NCBI RefSeq assembly: GCF_003860565.1
Contig: NZ_CP034157.1
Coordinates: forward strand, 992,001-1,056,000
From: Cloacibacterium normanense
GTDB lineage: Bacteria; Bacteroidota; Bacteroidia; Flavobacteriales; Weeksellaceae
Length of the DNA: 64,000 nucleotides
Direction: 5' to 3'
Made by a program: the position numbers and the translations under genes. A model generated the notes under the pieces. That model made no database searches, was not told the DNA's origin, and was given only the letters and a program-made list of their open reading frames with translations. Of this stretch, positions 32,383-40,733 are shown one piece after another; the stretch's first letter is position 1, and every line of letters starts with the position of its first letter.

Positions 32383-34008
32383 TTAACCTAAGAACGGATA
32401 CTTGTAATCGGTAGGAGATAAGAAGTTTTCTTTGATACTTCTTGCAGAAACCCAACGAAGAAGATTCATTTTAGAACCTGCTTTGTCATTGGTTCCAGAA
32501 GCTCTCGCTCCACCAAAAGGTTGTTGACCAACTACAGCACCTGTCGGTTTATCATTGATGTAGAAGTTTCCAGCTGCATTTTCTAAGGCTTTAGTCGCCT
32601 CGTTAATCGCATATCTGTCTTGAGCAAATACAGCGCCTGTTAATGCATAAGGAGAAGTTTCATCTACTAATTGTAGCGTAGCTTTCCAATCTTGGTCTTC
32701 ATATACATAAATGGTAAGAATTGGGCCAAAGATTTCTTCTTCCATACTTTCGTAGTGAGGATTTTTGGCTTGAATAACGGTAGGTTGTACAAACCAACCT
32801 TTGCTGTCATCACAACCACCACCGAAGATTACTTCTGCATCATTCGCATTTTGAGCTCTTTCGATGTAGCCTTTGCATTTTTCAAATGAAGCTTTATCAA
32901 TTACCGCATTTACGAAATTAGAAGGATCTTCTGGACTTCCCATTTTAATTTCAGCCAATTGTTCTCCCATAATTCTTTTTACTTCTCCCCAAAGTGATTG
33001 CGGAACGTAAGCTCTAGAAGCAGCAGAACATTTTTGACCTTGATATTCGAAAGCACCTCTTACCAAAGCAGTAGCAACTTGACTAGGAACAGCAGAAGGA
33101 TGGGCTACTACAAAGTCTTTACCGCCAGTTTCTCCTACAATTCTAGGGTAAGTTTTATATTTATGAATATTTTCGCCGATTTGTCTCCATAACGATTGGA
33201 AAACTTCTGTAGAACCTGTAAAATGGATTCCAGAGAAATCTGGGTGTTCTAGAATTTGCTTAGAAGTTTCTGCACCACCAGAGAAAACCATGTTGATAAC
33301 ACCTGCTGGTAAACCCGCTTCTATCAATACATCCATAATAACCTTAGCAGAATAAATCTGTGTAGCAGATGGTTTCCAAACCACTACATTTCCCATCATC
33401 GCCATAGAAGTTGGCAAGTTAAGAGAAATTGCGGTAAAGTTAAATGGCGTAATCGCATACGTAAAACCTTCTAATGGTCTATATTCTGCTCTGTTCCAGA
33501 TACCTGCATCAGAAACCGGTTGTTCAGAATATAATTCCGTCATAAATTGCACGTTAAAACGTAAGAAATCTATCGCTTCACAAGCTGAATCTATTTCTGC
33601 CTGCATTGCATTTTTACTTTGACCAATCATCGTAGCAGCGTTGATTTTATCTCTGTAAGGACCAGCCAATAAATCAGCCGCTTTTAAGAAAATTGAAGCA
33701 CGTTGCTCCCATGGTAAATTAGCCCATTCTGCTCTTGCTTTCAGACATGAATTGATGGCATCATCTACATGTTGTTTATTTCCTTTGTGGTAATATCCTA
33801 ACGTGTGTTGATGATCTTGAGGAGAGTGTAGTGATACCTTTTCACCAGTTTTCACTTCTTTTCCGTCAATAACCATAGGGATTTCTACTTCTTCTGACCA
33901 CATTTTTTGGTAAGTAGCAATCAGGGATTTAATTTCTGCAGAACCAGGAGCATAGCTTCTTACAGGTTCGTTTTTAGGAGTAGGAACTTGCGAAATTGCG
34001 AATGACAT
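32383..34008 (-). CDS. pruA: L-glutamate gamma-semialdehyde (1-pyrroline-5-carboxylate) dehydrogenase
   Basis: A 541-residue aldehyde dehydrogenase of the PruA branch. It shows FTAISLNLPTSMAMMGNVVVWKPS, the cofactor-site GIHFTGSTEVFQSLW, the catalytic Glu in RIVGETGGKDFVV, the nucleophile in YQGQKCSAASRAYVP, and the family ending QQPFGGARASGTNDKAG. It oxidises glutamate semialdehyde to glutamate with NAD+, the second step of proline breakdown. Length fits the single-function form; no proline dehydrogenase domain is fused and putA/prodh is not in the window. Transcribed alone. Confidence 0.95.
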   Translation of the reverse strand: MSFAISQVPTPKNEPVRSYAPGSAEIKSLIATYQKMWSEEVEIPMVIDGKEVKTGEKVSLHSPQDHQHTLGYYHKGNKQHVDDAINSCLKARAEWANLPWEQRASIFLKAADLLAGPYRDKINAATMIGQSKNAMQAEIDSACEAIDFLRFNVQFMTELYSEQPVSDAGIWNRAEYRPLEGFTYAITPFNFTAISLNLPTSMAMMGNVVVWKPSATQIYSAKVIMDVLIEAGLPAGVINMVFSGGAETSKQILEHPDFSGIHFTGSTEVFQSLWRQIGENIHKYKTYPRIVGETGGKDFVVAHPSAVPSQVATALVRGAFEYQGQKCSAASRAYVPQSLWGEVKRIMGEQLAEIKMGSPEDPSNFVNAVIDKASFEKCKGYIERAQNANDAEVIFGGGCDDSKGWFVQPTVIQAKNPHYESMEEEIFGPILTIYVYEDQDWKATLQLVDETSPYALTGAVFAQDRYAINEATKALENAAGNFYINDKPTGAVVGQQPFGGARASGTNDKAGSKMNLLRWVSARSIKENFLSPTDYKYPFLG

Positions 34009-34185
34009 ATACTTTTAAATTTTAGATTTTAATTTGTTGATGAAGATAAGAAACAGTTCTTATTCATATCCTACAAAAATACAATATAAACCTTCACCCA
34101 CCAAAACACTTCGGTTACATTTTATGGAACTACTAGAAAATAAGTCTAATAGACAAATAAAATAAAAACATTTCCCACAATTCTA

Positions 34186-34193
34186 TAATTTTG
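34186..34193 (+). promoter_or_regulatory. -7 promoter box TAATTTTG
   Basis: An exact TAnnTTTG match 40 bases before the lipocalin ATG. Confidence 0.5.
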
Positions 34194-34233
34194 CTTCACT
34201 GATTTAACCGAAATTTGTAGTTAAATAAAGACA

Positions 34234-34764
34234 ATGAAAATCATAAAAGGAATTGCCATCATGGCAGTAGTAGCCACCATTTTTACTTCATGTGTAGGAA
34301 TTCCAGATGGAGTAACGGCGGTACAAAACTTTAACAAAGACAAATATCTAGGCAAATGGTATGAAATCGCTAGGTTTGATTTCCGTTTTGAAAGAAATTT
34401 AGACAATACTACAGCGCAATATTCTATCAATCCAGATGGAAGCATCAAAGTACTGAACCAAGGCTACAACTATGTAAAAAAAGAATGGGATTCTGCCGAA
34501 GGAAAAGCTAAATTTGTAGGCTCTGAATCTGAAGCGAGACTCAAAGTTTCTTTCTTTGGCCCATTTTATGGCGGATATAACGTAGTAGATATTGACGAAA
34601 ATTATCAGAATGCTTTGATTTATGGTAATTCTACAGAATACATGTGGATTCTATCAAGAACGAAGACCATAGACGAAGCCACCAAAAAAAGATTCATTGA
34701 AAAAGCCAAAAAAGACGGTTTCGATGTTTCAAAACTCATCTGGGTAAATCACAACAAAGACTAA
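34234..34764 (+). CDS. Bacterial lipocalin (Blc-like) lipoprotein
   Basis: A 176-residue protein. The leader MKIIKGIAIMAVVATIFTSC ends in a lipobox, with Cys20 acylated. The lipocalin GxW motif is present (KYLGKWYEIARFDFRFER), followed by barrel strands (AQYSINPDGSIKVLNQGYN, AKFVGSESEARLKVSFFGP, YNVVDIDENYQNALIYG) and the terminal helix with the conserved YMWILSRTKTIDEATKKRF. Bacterial lipocalins are outer-membrane lipoproteins that bind lysophospholipids or fatty acids and are often stress-induced. Own promoter and terminator. Confidence 0.93.
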   Translation: MKIIKGIAIMAVVATIFTSCVGIPDGVTAVQNFNKDKYLGKWYEIARFDFRFERNLDNTTAQYSINPDGSIKVLNQGYNYVKKEWDSAEGKAKFVGSESEARLKVSFFGPFYGGYNVVDIDENYQNALIYGNSTEYMWILSRTKTIDEATKKRFIEKAKKDGFDVSKLIWVNHNKD

Positions 34765-34782
34765 AAGTCATTTCAATAAAAA

Positions 34783-34812
34783 AAAACTCGAGACTAGAAC
34801 TCGAGTTTTTCT
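34783..34812 (+). terminator. Terminator after the lipocalin
   Basis: A 10-bp stem (AAAACTCGAG/CTCGAGTTTT) with a 7-base loop and a following T run. Confidence 0.85.
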
Positions 34813-34825
34813 TGACTTTAATATT

Positions 34826-34896
34826 AACCTCAACCTTTACCTCAACCTTTACCTCAACCTTTACCTCAACCTTTACCTTTACCTCAACCTTTACCT
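34826..34896. repeat. Tandem 12-bp (two 6-bp) repeat, AACCTC-AACCTT/TACCTY
   Basis: About six copies of ACCTCAACCTTT run in direct tandem, with one shortened copy (CTTTACCTTTACC). The unit splits into hexamers of consensus WACCTY. It abuts the stop codon of the oxidoreductase (34895-34897). Copy number is likely to vary between strains. Confidence 0.85.
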
Positions 34897-36097
34897 ATCT
34901 CCCAAATCGATAATATTGGGCTAAAGTATTTTCTTTTTTTTGTAAAAGGTCAACGATAATTTTTCTTCCTTGTGCAGAAAAGGTAATTCCATTTCCACCA
35001 AAACCTAAGCAAAACAAACAGTTTTTGTATTCTGGAGATTCCCCAATATAAGGCAAACCATCTTTGGTGGTTCCGAAAATTCCACCCCAAGAAATATCTT
35101 CGATGAAGTCTAAATCGGGTAAGGTTTTCTTGAGTTTTTTAATGAGCATTTTGCTTTTTTCTTCTTTAATATTTTGTTGAAGTATGGTGTCTACATACAC
35201 AGAATCTTCGCCGCCAACTAAAAATCTACCATCATCCGTAGTTCTCATATACAGATAAGGATCTTGCGTGTCCCAAATCAAAATCTTTTCTAGACGTTTA
35301 TTATAGGTCTGCGTGGGTTCACTCACGGTTGCGTAAGTATAAATCAAATCGGCAACTTTTTCTTTGAGTAAATTCAAAGATTCAAAACCAGTGCAGAAAA
35401 CTATTTTTTGAGCATTGATGGTATAATTTTCTTGAGTAATGACTTTCGGAAATTTACCTTGATCTTGAATGCTTTTAATTTCGGTTTGGTCAAAAACTTT
35501 CATCCCTCTTTTTACATTAAAAGCGATAAGTTCATGCGCCATTTGATATGCATCTACACTGGCTGCAGTATCACTTAGAATGCCACCCTGAGAAACAATA
35601 CCATAAGTTTTTTTAATGGCATCTGGCTCTAACCATTTTACGCCCAGTTGATGTTTTTTTCTAATTTCAAATTCCTGATAAAGTTCTTTTGCAGCGGTTT
35701 TATTGTGCGCAATATAAAGGGATTTCTTCATTTGGAAACCACAATTTAATTTTTTGGTTTTCACCAATTGTTCTAAATCTTGAATAGCAGTGATGCCTTC
35801 TTGATAACAAAGTGCAGCAGCTTCTTCGCCAATTTTCTTTGCTAAATCTTTTAATGGTTCATCTATTTCGTATTGCAACATGCTGGTAGTAGCACTCGTG
35901 CTTCCTTGTCCGATGTCTCGTCTGTCGATGAGAGTTACTTCATAACCTGCATCCATTAATGCATCAGAAATTAGAGCGCCAGTAATACCGCCACCAATCA
36001 CCAAAATTTCTGTTTTTATATTTTTTTGTAAAGTAGGATAGGTGTAGAGTAAGCCGTTTTTGAGCAGCCAAAAAGATTCAAAGGTTCTTAGTCTCAT
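34895..36097 (-). CDS. FAD-dependent oxidoreductase, D-amino acid/glycine oxidase (DAO) family
   Basis: A 400-residue flavoenzyme. The dinucleotide-binding motif EILVIGGGITGALISDALMDAG starts near residue 29 and continues VTLIDRRDIGQGSTSATTSM. The middle has a substrate domain, and the C-terminal FAD motif reads CLGFGGNGITFSAQGRKIIV. Members oxidise amino acids or sarcosine-type amines using oxygen or a quinone. The substrate cannot be assigned. The stop codon overlaps the end of a variable tandem repeat. A small lipoprotein and dps lie upstream on the same strand and could be co-transcribed stress genes. Confidence 0.83.
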   Translation of the reverse strand: MRLRTFESFWLLKNGLLYTYPTLQKNIKTEILVIGGGITGALISDALMDAGYEVTLIDRRDIGQGSTSATTSMLQYEIDEPLKDLAKKIGEEAAALCYQEGITAIQDLEQLVKTKKLNCGFQMKKSLYIAHNKTAAKELYQEFEIRKKHQLGVKWLEPDAIKKTYGIVSQGGILSDTAASVDAYQMAHELIAFNVKRGMKVFDQTEIKSIQDQGKFPKVITQENYTINAQKIVFCTGFESLNLLKEKVADLIYTYATVSEPTQTYNKRLEKILIWDTQDPYLYMRTTDDGRFLVGGEDSVYVDTILQQNIKEEKSKMLIKKLKKTLPDLDFIEDISWGGIFGTTKDGLPYIGESPEYKNCLFCLGFGGNGITFSAQGRKIIVDLLQKKENTLAQYYRFGR

Positions 36098-36127
36098 ATC
36101 ATTTGTGTTTAAGTGTTTGCAATGAGT

Positions 36128-36292
36128 TTATTTCTTTCCTCTTGAGAATAGCCAAAATATAACAACTACCACAAAGGCAATTAAGAAAAATCCCCAATAC
36201 ATTCCTGCTTTGAAAACGGTTTCTACCGCTTCACAACTCGTCAATAAGGTCAATAAAAATAAAGCTACGGTGGATAAGATATACTTTTTCAT
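36128..36292 (-). CDS. 54-residue lipoprotein with one transmembrane helix
   Basis: The start is ATG at 36290-36292, giving MKKYILSTVALFLLTLLTSC, a lipobox leader. The short mature part (EAVETVFKAGMYWGF) runs into a transmembrane segment (FLIAFVVVVIFWLF) and a basic end SRGKK. Small proteins of this form are common next to stress genes in Bacteroidota and are sometimes misannotated as phosphatidate cytidylyltransferase. The gene lies 16 bases after dps, so the two are probably co-transcribed. Confidence 0.65.
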   Translation of the reverse strand: MKKYILSTVALFLLTLLTSCEAVETVFKAGMYWGFFLIAFVVVVIFWLFSRGKK

Positions 36293-36308
36293 AGGGTAAA
36301 ATTTTAGG

Positions 36309-36782
36309 TTAAACGAAATATTGTCTAAGTTGCCAAGCCATTTTTTCATGGTCTTGCATTAACCCGGTTAAAAAATCTGCGGTTCCTTTGTCTTCATATT
36401 TTTCTTCACAGTCGTCTATGGAAGTTCTGAGAGATTTTACAATACTCTCATGGTCTTGCAAAAGTTCTTTTGCCATTTCCAGAGGAGATGGGCATTTTCC
36501 GGGACTTTCTTTTAGCTTTGAGAGTTCTGCAAACTCTATAGTAGTACCTACTGCCATTCCGCCAAGCGTAGAGATGCGTTCGGCTACTTCATCAATGGCT
36601 TTTTCTATTGCCTCATACTGTTCTTCGAAGAGGCGGTGAAATTGCATGAAGTCTGGTCCTTTCAGATTCCAATGAAATTTTCTGAGTTTTAAGTATAACA
36701 CATTGCCATCTGCTAAAACAACGTTTAGGTTATCACATACTTTCTTGAGGTTTGCGGCACTGATGCCGATGTCTACTTTCAT
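36309..36782 (-). CDS. dps: Dps-family DNA-protection/mini-ferritin protein
   Basis: A 157-residue protein; the ATG at 36782 (MKVDIGISAANLKKV) is chosen because the upstream in-frame extension is AT-rich and unlike the family. The di-iron site residues are visible in KFHWNLKGPDFMQFHRLFEEQYEAIEKAIDEVAERI (His in HWNLKG, then Asp and Glu), and the terminal helix ADFLTGLMQDHEKMAWQLRQ is typical. Dps dodecamers oxidise and store iron using peroxide and shield DNA in starvation. Confidence 0.93.
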   Translation of the reverse strand: MKVDIGISAANLKKVCDNLNVVLADGNVLYLKLRKFHWNLKGPDFMQFHRLFEEQYEAIEKAIDEVAERISTLGGMAVGTTIEFAELSKLKESPGKCPSPLEMAKELLQDHESIVKSLRTSIDDCEEKYEDKGTADFLTGLMQDHEKMAWQLRQYFV

Positions 36783-37064
36783 AATGATTATATTTTGTAT
36801 TGATATTGATACAAAAATAGAATACAATGAAGTTGAAGGAGTTATAATATCATGACCATTTGTTATAAGATTTAGAGGTCATCTGTATCGTATTGTTCCC
36901 CGACATCAAATACTTCTCACCGACATATTTCATACACTATCTATGCTTTATCTATGCTTTATCTAGGGAGAAGCGGGGGATATGTGTCGTCCTAAAATAA
37001 CTATACAGGTTATTTAATAAATCCTATTTTAGTTATACAAATATAATTCTTAATCCTAAATTTA

Positions 37065-37967
37065 CTATACCATTGTTTTTTTATCATTAAATTTTTTATT
37101 GTATTTTTTCCATCTTTTCTTTAATTGTTCAGATTTTAGATGGGCTTGATGAGGGGTTAAATAATCACAACTTGCATGAGGCCTGAGTTGGTTATATGAC
37201 AAAATGCTTGCATTCACCTGTCTCTTCGTTTGTTCAAAACCTAATGCGCTTGTATAAAGATTAAATTCTTTCTTTATAATGCCATTTACTCTTTCTGCTA
37301 ATGCGTTTTCATAAGGATTACCATTTTCTGTCATACTGATGGCAATATTATTTTTTAATAATAAATCTACATAATTCTGGGAACAGTATTGCGAACCTCT
37401 ATCGGAATGATGTATGAGAGGATGATGATACAATCGATTATGAAGTGCCATTTTCAAAGCATCAATACATCCTTCTGCCGATAGGTCTTGACGAAAACTG
37501 TAGCCCATAATTTTTCGAGAATAGGCATCGGTAATTAAACTCAAATAGCCCCATTGATGGGTTAATCGGATATAGGTAATATCACTTACCCATACTTGTT
37601 CTGGCCGATTTATGACCATTCCTTTGATGAGATTACTGTATTTTCGCATCCAATGTCTTGAATCTGTTGTTATGACTTTACGTTTCCGTTTTCTAATCAA
37701 CAATTGATGCGCTGCCAATAAATCAAATAAATAGTCTCTGCCAAAACTGATGGCATGAGATTTTAGTTGATTTTGAAGCATATAGTGTAGTTTACGGGTC
37801 CCTACTTGTGGCAGATCCCGACGAATAGTACGAACTTCTTGAAGGATTATGTCTTCTTTTATCAGACTGTTTTCTTTTCGCCAAAGCCCATCGTAATAGG
37901 CATGTCTTGTTTTGCCAAACAATCTACACAAGAACCCTATTCCCAATTTAGGATAGAATTCTTTCAT
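37065..37967 (-). CDS. IS3-family transposase OrfB (DDE integrase core)
   Basis: A 300-residue protein. It starts with the IS3 OrfB linker (MKEFYPKLGIGFLCRLFGKT, RHAYYDGLWRKEN) and an HTH_21 region (VRTIRRDLPQVGTRKLHYML). The rve core carries the catalytic acids: D in WVSDITYIRL, D in LIHHSDRGSQYCS and E in ALAERVNGIIKKEF. It begins 2 bases after the OrfA stop, with a CATAACAATG junction that suggests translational coupling or frameshift to an OrfAB product. It looks intact and potentially active. Confidence 0.93.
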   Translation of the reverse strand: MKEFYPKLGIGFLCRLFGKTRHAYYDGLWRKENSLIKEDIILQEVRTIRRDLPQVGTRKLHYMLQNQLKSHAISFGRDYLFDLLAAHQLLIRKRKRKVITTDSRHWMRKYSNLIKGMVINRPEQVWVSDITYIRLTHQWGYLSLITDAYSRKIMGYSFRQDLSAEGCIDALKMALHNRLYHHPLIHHSDRGSQYCSQNYVDLLLKNNIAISMTENGNPYENALAERVNGIIKKEFNLYTSALGFEQTKRQVNASILSYNQLRPHASCDYLTPHQAHLKSEQLKKRWKKYNKKFNDKKTMV

Positions 37968-37969
37968 TG

Positions 37970-38512
37970 TTATGACTGCTTGGCACCAGACTTTTTTCTA
38001 ATATCTATTTTGAGCTGTTCTTCGGCTACATCAATAAGCGTATTGAGGGCTTTAATTTTAAGCTCCGCTTCTTTTAATGCTTTCTCCAAAGACTCTTTTT
38101 CTGGTTCTTTCCTAGGTGTGGTTTTATTTCCCATTATAGAACTATTTCCAATACAAAGTTCGACTTTTTCTGATTTGTACTGTGTTATCCAATTACGAAT
38201 TACTTTGTCTGTCTTTATGTTATAGGCTATCTTGGCTTCTTGTATCGTTAATAGACCTTGTTCTATCGCTGTAACTATTGTACGTTTTTCTAGTCCTGTG
38301 TACGTTCGACGTTTCAAATTTTCTAGGTAGTTAGGCGAACCAAAATCTCGCATCCAACTATCTAAGGTGGATTGGCCTAAATTATAGAGCCGAATCGCCT
38401 CCTTTCTCGGTAATCCTGATTCTACCTCTTGAACAATTTGTTTTTTTAATCGTTTGTCGTAATGACTCTGTTTACTCTCGCGAGCTAAAAATCTCTCTTC
38501 TTTTGATTGCAT
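37970..38512 (-). CDS. IS3-family OrfA (helix-turn-helix)
   Basis: A 180-residue protein with two HTH segments: KKQIVQEVESGLPRKEAIRL followed by YNLGQSTLDSWMRDFG, and KRTIVTAIEQGLLTIQEAKI followed by YNIKTDKVIRNWITQYK. A C-terminal helical region (LEKALKEAELKIKALNTLID) likely forms the leucine zipper that joins OrfA to OrfB. It binds the IS ends. OrfA is upstream of and adjacent to OrfB, as usual for the family. Confidence 0.9.
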   Translation of the reverse strand: MQSKEERFLARESKQSHYDKRLKKQIVQEVESGLPRKEAIRLYNLGQSTLDSWMRDFGSPNYLENLKRRTYTGLEKRTIVTAIEQGLLTIQEAKIAYNIKTDKVIRNWITQYKSEKVELCIGNSSIMGNKTTPRKEPEKESLEKALKEAELKIKALNTLIDVAEEQLKIDIRKKSGAKQS

Positions 38513-38555
38513 ATACTCTATTTTTGTGTATAGCTATTTCAGGACAAGACAATAG

Positions 38556-38595
38556 GTGATGTAGTGATGAAGTGATGAGGTTATGAGGTAAAGCG
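38556..38595. repeat. Five 8-bp units, consensus GTGATGAG
   Basis: GTGATGTA, GTGATGAA, GTGATGAG, GTTATGAG and GTAAAGCG follow each other exactly, starting 10 bases outside the IS right end. The same unit recurs at 53050-53080, where GTGATGAGGTTATGA is identical. Confidence 0.6.
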
Positions 38596-38612
38596 ATTGT
38601 TTTATAAAAATT

Positions 38613-38787
38613 TTTTATAACACAAAGTTCACGGAGATTTTGTGAAATGATAGCGTTATTGAGCTCCCAAAGGAACATCAGAGATGTTCTAGAAAGCACA
38701 CGGATTTTTAATGCAAAAAATGTTTAGAAAATAAAGTTGGTGGCTGAGCACAGACTGAAAGTCTGAGAACGAAGTTCACGAAGCCAC
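38613..38787. repeat. Dispersed repeat, copy A (~175 bp)
   Basis: Non-coding element with ACACAAAGTTCACGGAGATT, TTTTGTGAAATGATAGCG, CAAAGGAACATCAGAGATG and a terminal GGTGGCTGAGCACAGACTG ... GAAGCCAC inverted end. Copy B lies 199 bases downstream with a few per cent differences; diverged, shorter copies lie at 40815 and 41252. It fills the IS-transporter gap. Confidence 0.8.
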
Positions 38788-38810
38788 TGTGTGTGGATTT
38801 TTTGTGTTTG

Positions 38811-38986
38811 TTTTTATATCACAAAGTCCACGGAGATTTTGTAAAATGATGGCGTTTTTGAGTTCCCAAAGGAACATCATAGATGTTCTAGAAAGCACAC
38901 GGATTTTTAATGCAAAAAATGTTTAGAAAATAAAGTTGGTGGCTGAGCACAGACTGAAGGTCTGCGAACGAAGTTCACGAAGCCAC
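38811..38986. repeat. Dispersed repeat, copy B
   Basis: Direct tandem copy of 38613-38787 (offset 199 bases), same orientation, with mostly single-base changes. Together with copy A and the unremarkable sequence 38987-39240 (which includes a degenerate CCTGAGCCTGTCGAGGGC end repeat), it accounts for most of the 867-base gap before the transporter. Confidence 0.8.
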
Positions 38987-39246
38987 AGATTCAAAGATAA
39001 ACTTTGCCTGAGCCTGTCGAGGGCAACGTGCAATAAAAAATGTTGTGCCAGAATATAGTCGAAGGCATAAAGTAGATGAATTCTATTTTCTAATTTTTGA
39101 GATATTTTTAGAGAAAGAGGAGAGGTAAAGTAAATGTTGGGGTATTGAAAAAGGAAATGGAAGAAGTATTTTTATTCTTTAATTTTTAGAAATCAAGGAG
39201 TTAAAAGGCTGTGTTGATGGTCTATGAGGGCGATTGATAGATTGTA

Positions 39247-39278
39247 TTTGGTTCGTTGGGAGATAATGATTACTTTTG
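39247..39278 (+). promoter_or_regulatory. Promoter (TTTG - 20 bp - TACTTTTG)
   Basis: TTTG at 39247-39250 and TACTTTTG at 39271-39278 are at canonical distance. Transcription would begin near 39285, exactly where the riboswitch-like fold starts. Confidence 0.75.
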
Positions 39279-39285
39279 CCGCCTA

Positions 39286-39365
39286 TTATCAGGAACCTCT
39301 ACGGGAGGTAGCAACCTGCAACAACAAGCAAGGTGCTAAAGCGATAAGCCAAACTTTTTGGAAAA
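39286..39365 (+). promoter_or_regulatory. Candidate minimal SAM-I-type riboswitch
   Basis: The SAM-I core strings are present in order: TTATCA (P1, 39286-39291), a small P2 hairpin ACCTC-TACGG-GAGGT (39295-39309), GCAACCTGC (39311-39319), AAGGTGCTAAA (39330-39340) and the P1 partner GATAAG (39343-39348). P3 pairs CC-TGC with GCA-A-GG around an 8-base loop. The usual P4 helix and the long kink-turn part of P2 are missing, so the aptamer is ~62 bases. A further hairpin (CCAAA/TTTGG) follows. The transcript starts just before it and the next gene is an NhaC-family transporter, a class known to be under SAM-riboswitch control as a probable methionine transporter (MetT). Confidence 0.65.
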
Positions 39366-39413
39366 AATGTTGTCTATCTTTTGTAAAGTTCCTGTGTTAA
39401 ATTTTTAAATTTT

Positions 39414-40733
39414 ATGAACCATACAAAAGCAAATTTTCTCAGTTTACTTCCTTTTTTAATTTTCGTAGGTACATTTTTAGGTGCCGGAATCGTTTTGCAA
39501 GATTTTTATGCCTTGCCATCGCCTATTGCCGTGAGTATCGGTATTATTGCCGCCTTTGCCATGTCTAGGTTGCCTCATCAAGAAAAAATCAAAACTTTCT
39601 TACACGGTTGTGGAGAATCCAGTGTACTCACCATGTGTATTATTTATCTTTTGGCAGGGGCTTTTTCTACCGTAGCACAAGTTTCGGGGAGTGTAGATGC
39701 GGTGGTGAATATCGGTTTAACCTATATCTCTGCAGATTATTATGCTCTAGGGATTTTCCTTTTGGCCTCATTTCTTTCCTTGTCTTCTGGAACCTCGGTT
39801 GGCGCTATTGTCGCATTAGGGCCTATCGCGATACAGTTGGCTCAAAAAAGTGGAGCAGACCTTAACCTGATTGGGGCAAGTCTTTTGGGTGGTGCCATGT
39901 TTGGCGACAATCTTTCGGTGATTTCTGATACTACCATTGCAGCAGCTCAAACGTTGGGCAGCAGCATGAAAGATAAGTTCAGAACCAATTTTTATTTGGC
40001 TGCCCCTGCAGTAGTATTGACGGTGGTGATCTTACTTTTTATAGGTTTCAGCAATCCTGTGGCGCCTATTACTTACACTCCAACTCCAATTTCTTGGGAA
40101 CTTATTTTCCCCTATTTGGTGGTTTTGGTTTTAGCCTTTTTAGGGTTAGATGTATTTCTTGTTTTGGTGATTGGGATATTTTTAGCGGGAGCCATTGGTT
40201 TGTGGCAAGGCAACCTTACGTGGTTGAGTTTTGCCAAAGCCAGTTATGAAGGCTTCACGTCTATGACCGAAATTTTCCTATTGTCTTTGCTTACAGGTGG
40301 TTTGGCTGCCTTAGTAGAAAAAGCAGGGGGGATTCAATATTTATTGAATAAAATAGAAGCTAAGATTAGCTCAGCCAAATCTGCACAATTGGGAGCAGGT
40401 TTGATTACAGGTTTGGTAAATCTCTGTATTGCCAATAATACGGTGTCGATTTTAATCTCTGGGAAAGTGTTGAGACCTATTTCTGAACGTTTTGAAGTTC
40501 CTGCCCGAAAGATGGCTTCTGTGATTGATATTTTTGCGTGTATCGTTCAAGGGTTACTTCCTTATGGCGCTCAGGTTTTATTGATTATCGGATACAGTAA
40601 AAATAAAATCAATTATGTGGATATGCTCTCGCATTCTTATTATTTAGGGCTTTTATTGGTGATGGTATTGGGTTCTATGTTTTTGGGAAAGTCAAGGAAT
40701 AAGGTGCCTTCGATAGGCTCAGGTATTTGTTGA
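39414..40733 (+). CDS. NhaC-family transporter, probable methionine transporter (MetT-like)
   Basis: A 439-residue membrane protein with about 11-12 hydrophobic segments. Conserved NhaC-superfamily features: FLSLSSGTSVGAIVALGPIA, GGAMFGDNLSVISDTTIAAA (the GDNLSxISDT motif), and GLVNLCIANNTVSILISGKV. Automatic annotation would call it a Na+/H+ antiporter. The SAM-I-like leader (39286-39365) argues instead for methionine uptake, because NhaC-type MetT proteins are known SAM-riboswitch targets. The last residues (KVPSIGSGIC) are encoded by a copy of the GTGCCTTCGA-GGCTCAGG repeat, so the natural C-terminus was probably replaced. Substrate is inferred, not shown. Confidence 0.8.
   Translation: MNHTKANFLSLLPFLIFVGTFLGAGIVLQDFYALPSPIAVSIGIIAAFAMSRLPHQEKIKTFLHGCGESSVLTMCIIYLLAGAFSTVAQVSGSVDAVVNIGLTYISADYYALGIFLLASFLSLSSGTSVGAIVALGPIAIQLAQKSGADLNLIGASLLGGAMFGDNLSVISDTTIAAAQTLGSSMKDKFRTNFYLAAPAVVLTVVILLFIGFSNPVAPITYTPTPISWELIFPYLVVLVLAFLGLDVFLVLVIGIFLAGAIGLWQGNLTWLSFAKASYEGFTSMTEIFLLSLLTGGLAALVEKAGGIQYLLNKIEAKISSAKSAQLGAGLITGLVNLCIANNTVSILISGKVLRPISERFEVPARKMASVIDIFACIVQGLLPYGAQVLLIIGYSKNKINYVDMLSHSYYLGLLLVMVLGSMFLGKSRNKVPSIGSGIC

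Larger units (their letters stand above)
36988..38546 (-). mobile_element. IS3-family insertion sequence
   Basis: About 1.56 kb bounded by imperfect inverted repeats: GTCCTAAAATAACTATACA from 36989 and, inverted, GTCCTGAAATAGCTATACA ending at 38545 (two differences in 19). It carries orfA and orfB in the minus direction. No matching target duplication is visible at the flanks, so the exact ends or the site's history are uncertain. Confidence 0.8.

Noticed and set aside
34826-34896. CRISPR-like repetition
   Set aside because: A contiguous 6/12-bp tandem array without spacers; no cas genes in the window.
38472-38699. 75-codon minus-strand ORF across the IS right end
   Set aside because: It spans the IS boundary and repeat copy A and has no recognisable domain; it is a chance frame.
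38995-39100. Coding sequence downstream of repeat copy B
   Set aside because: Stops in all frames within short distances; the sequence is repeat-end debris (CTGAGCCTGTCGA type).
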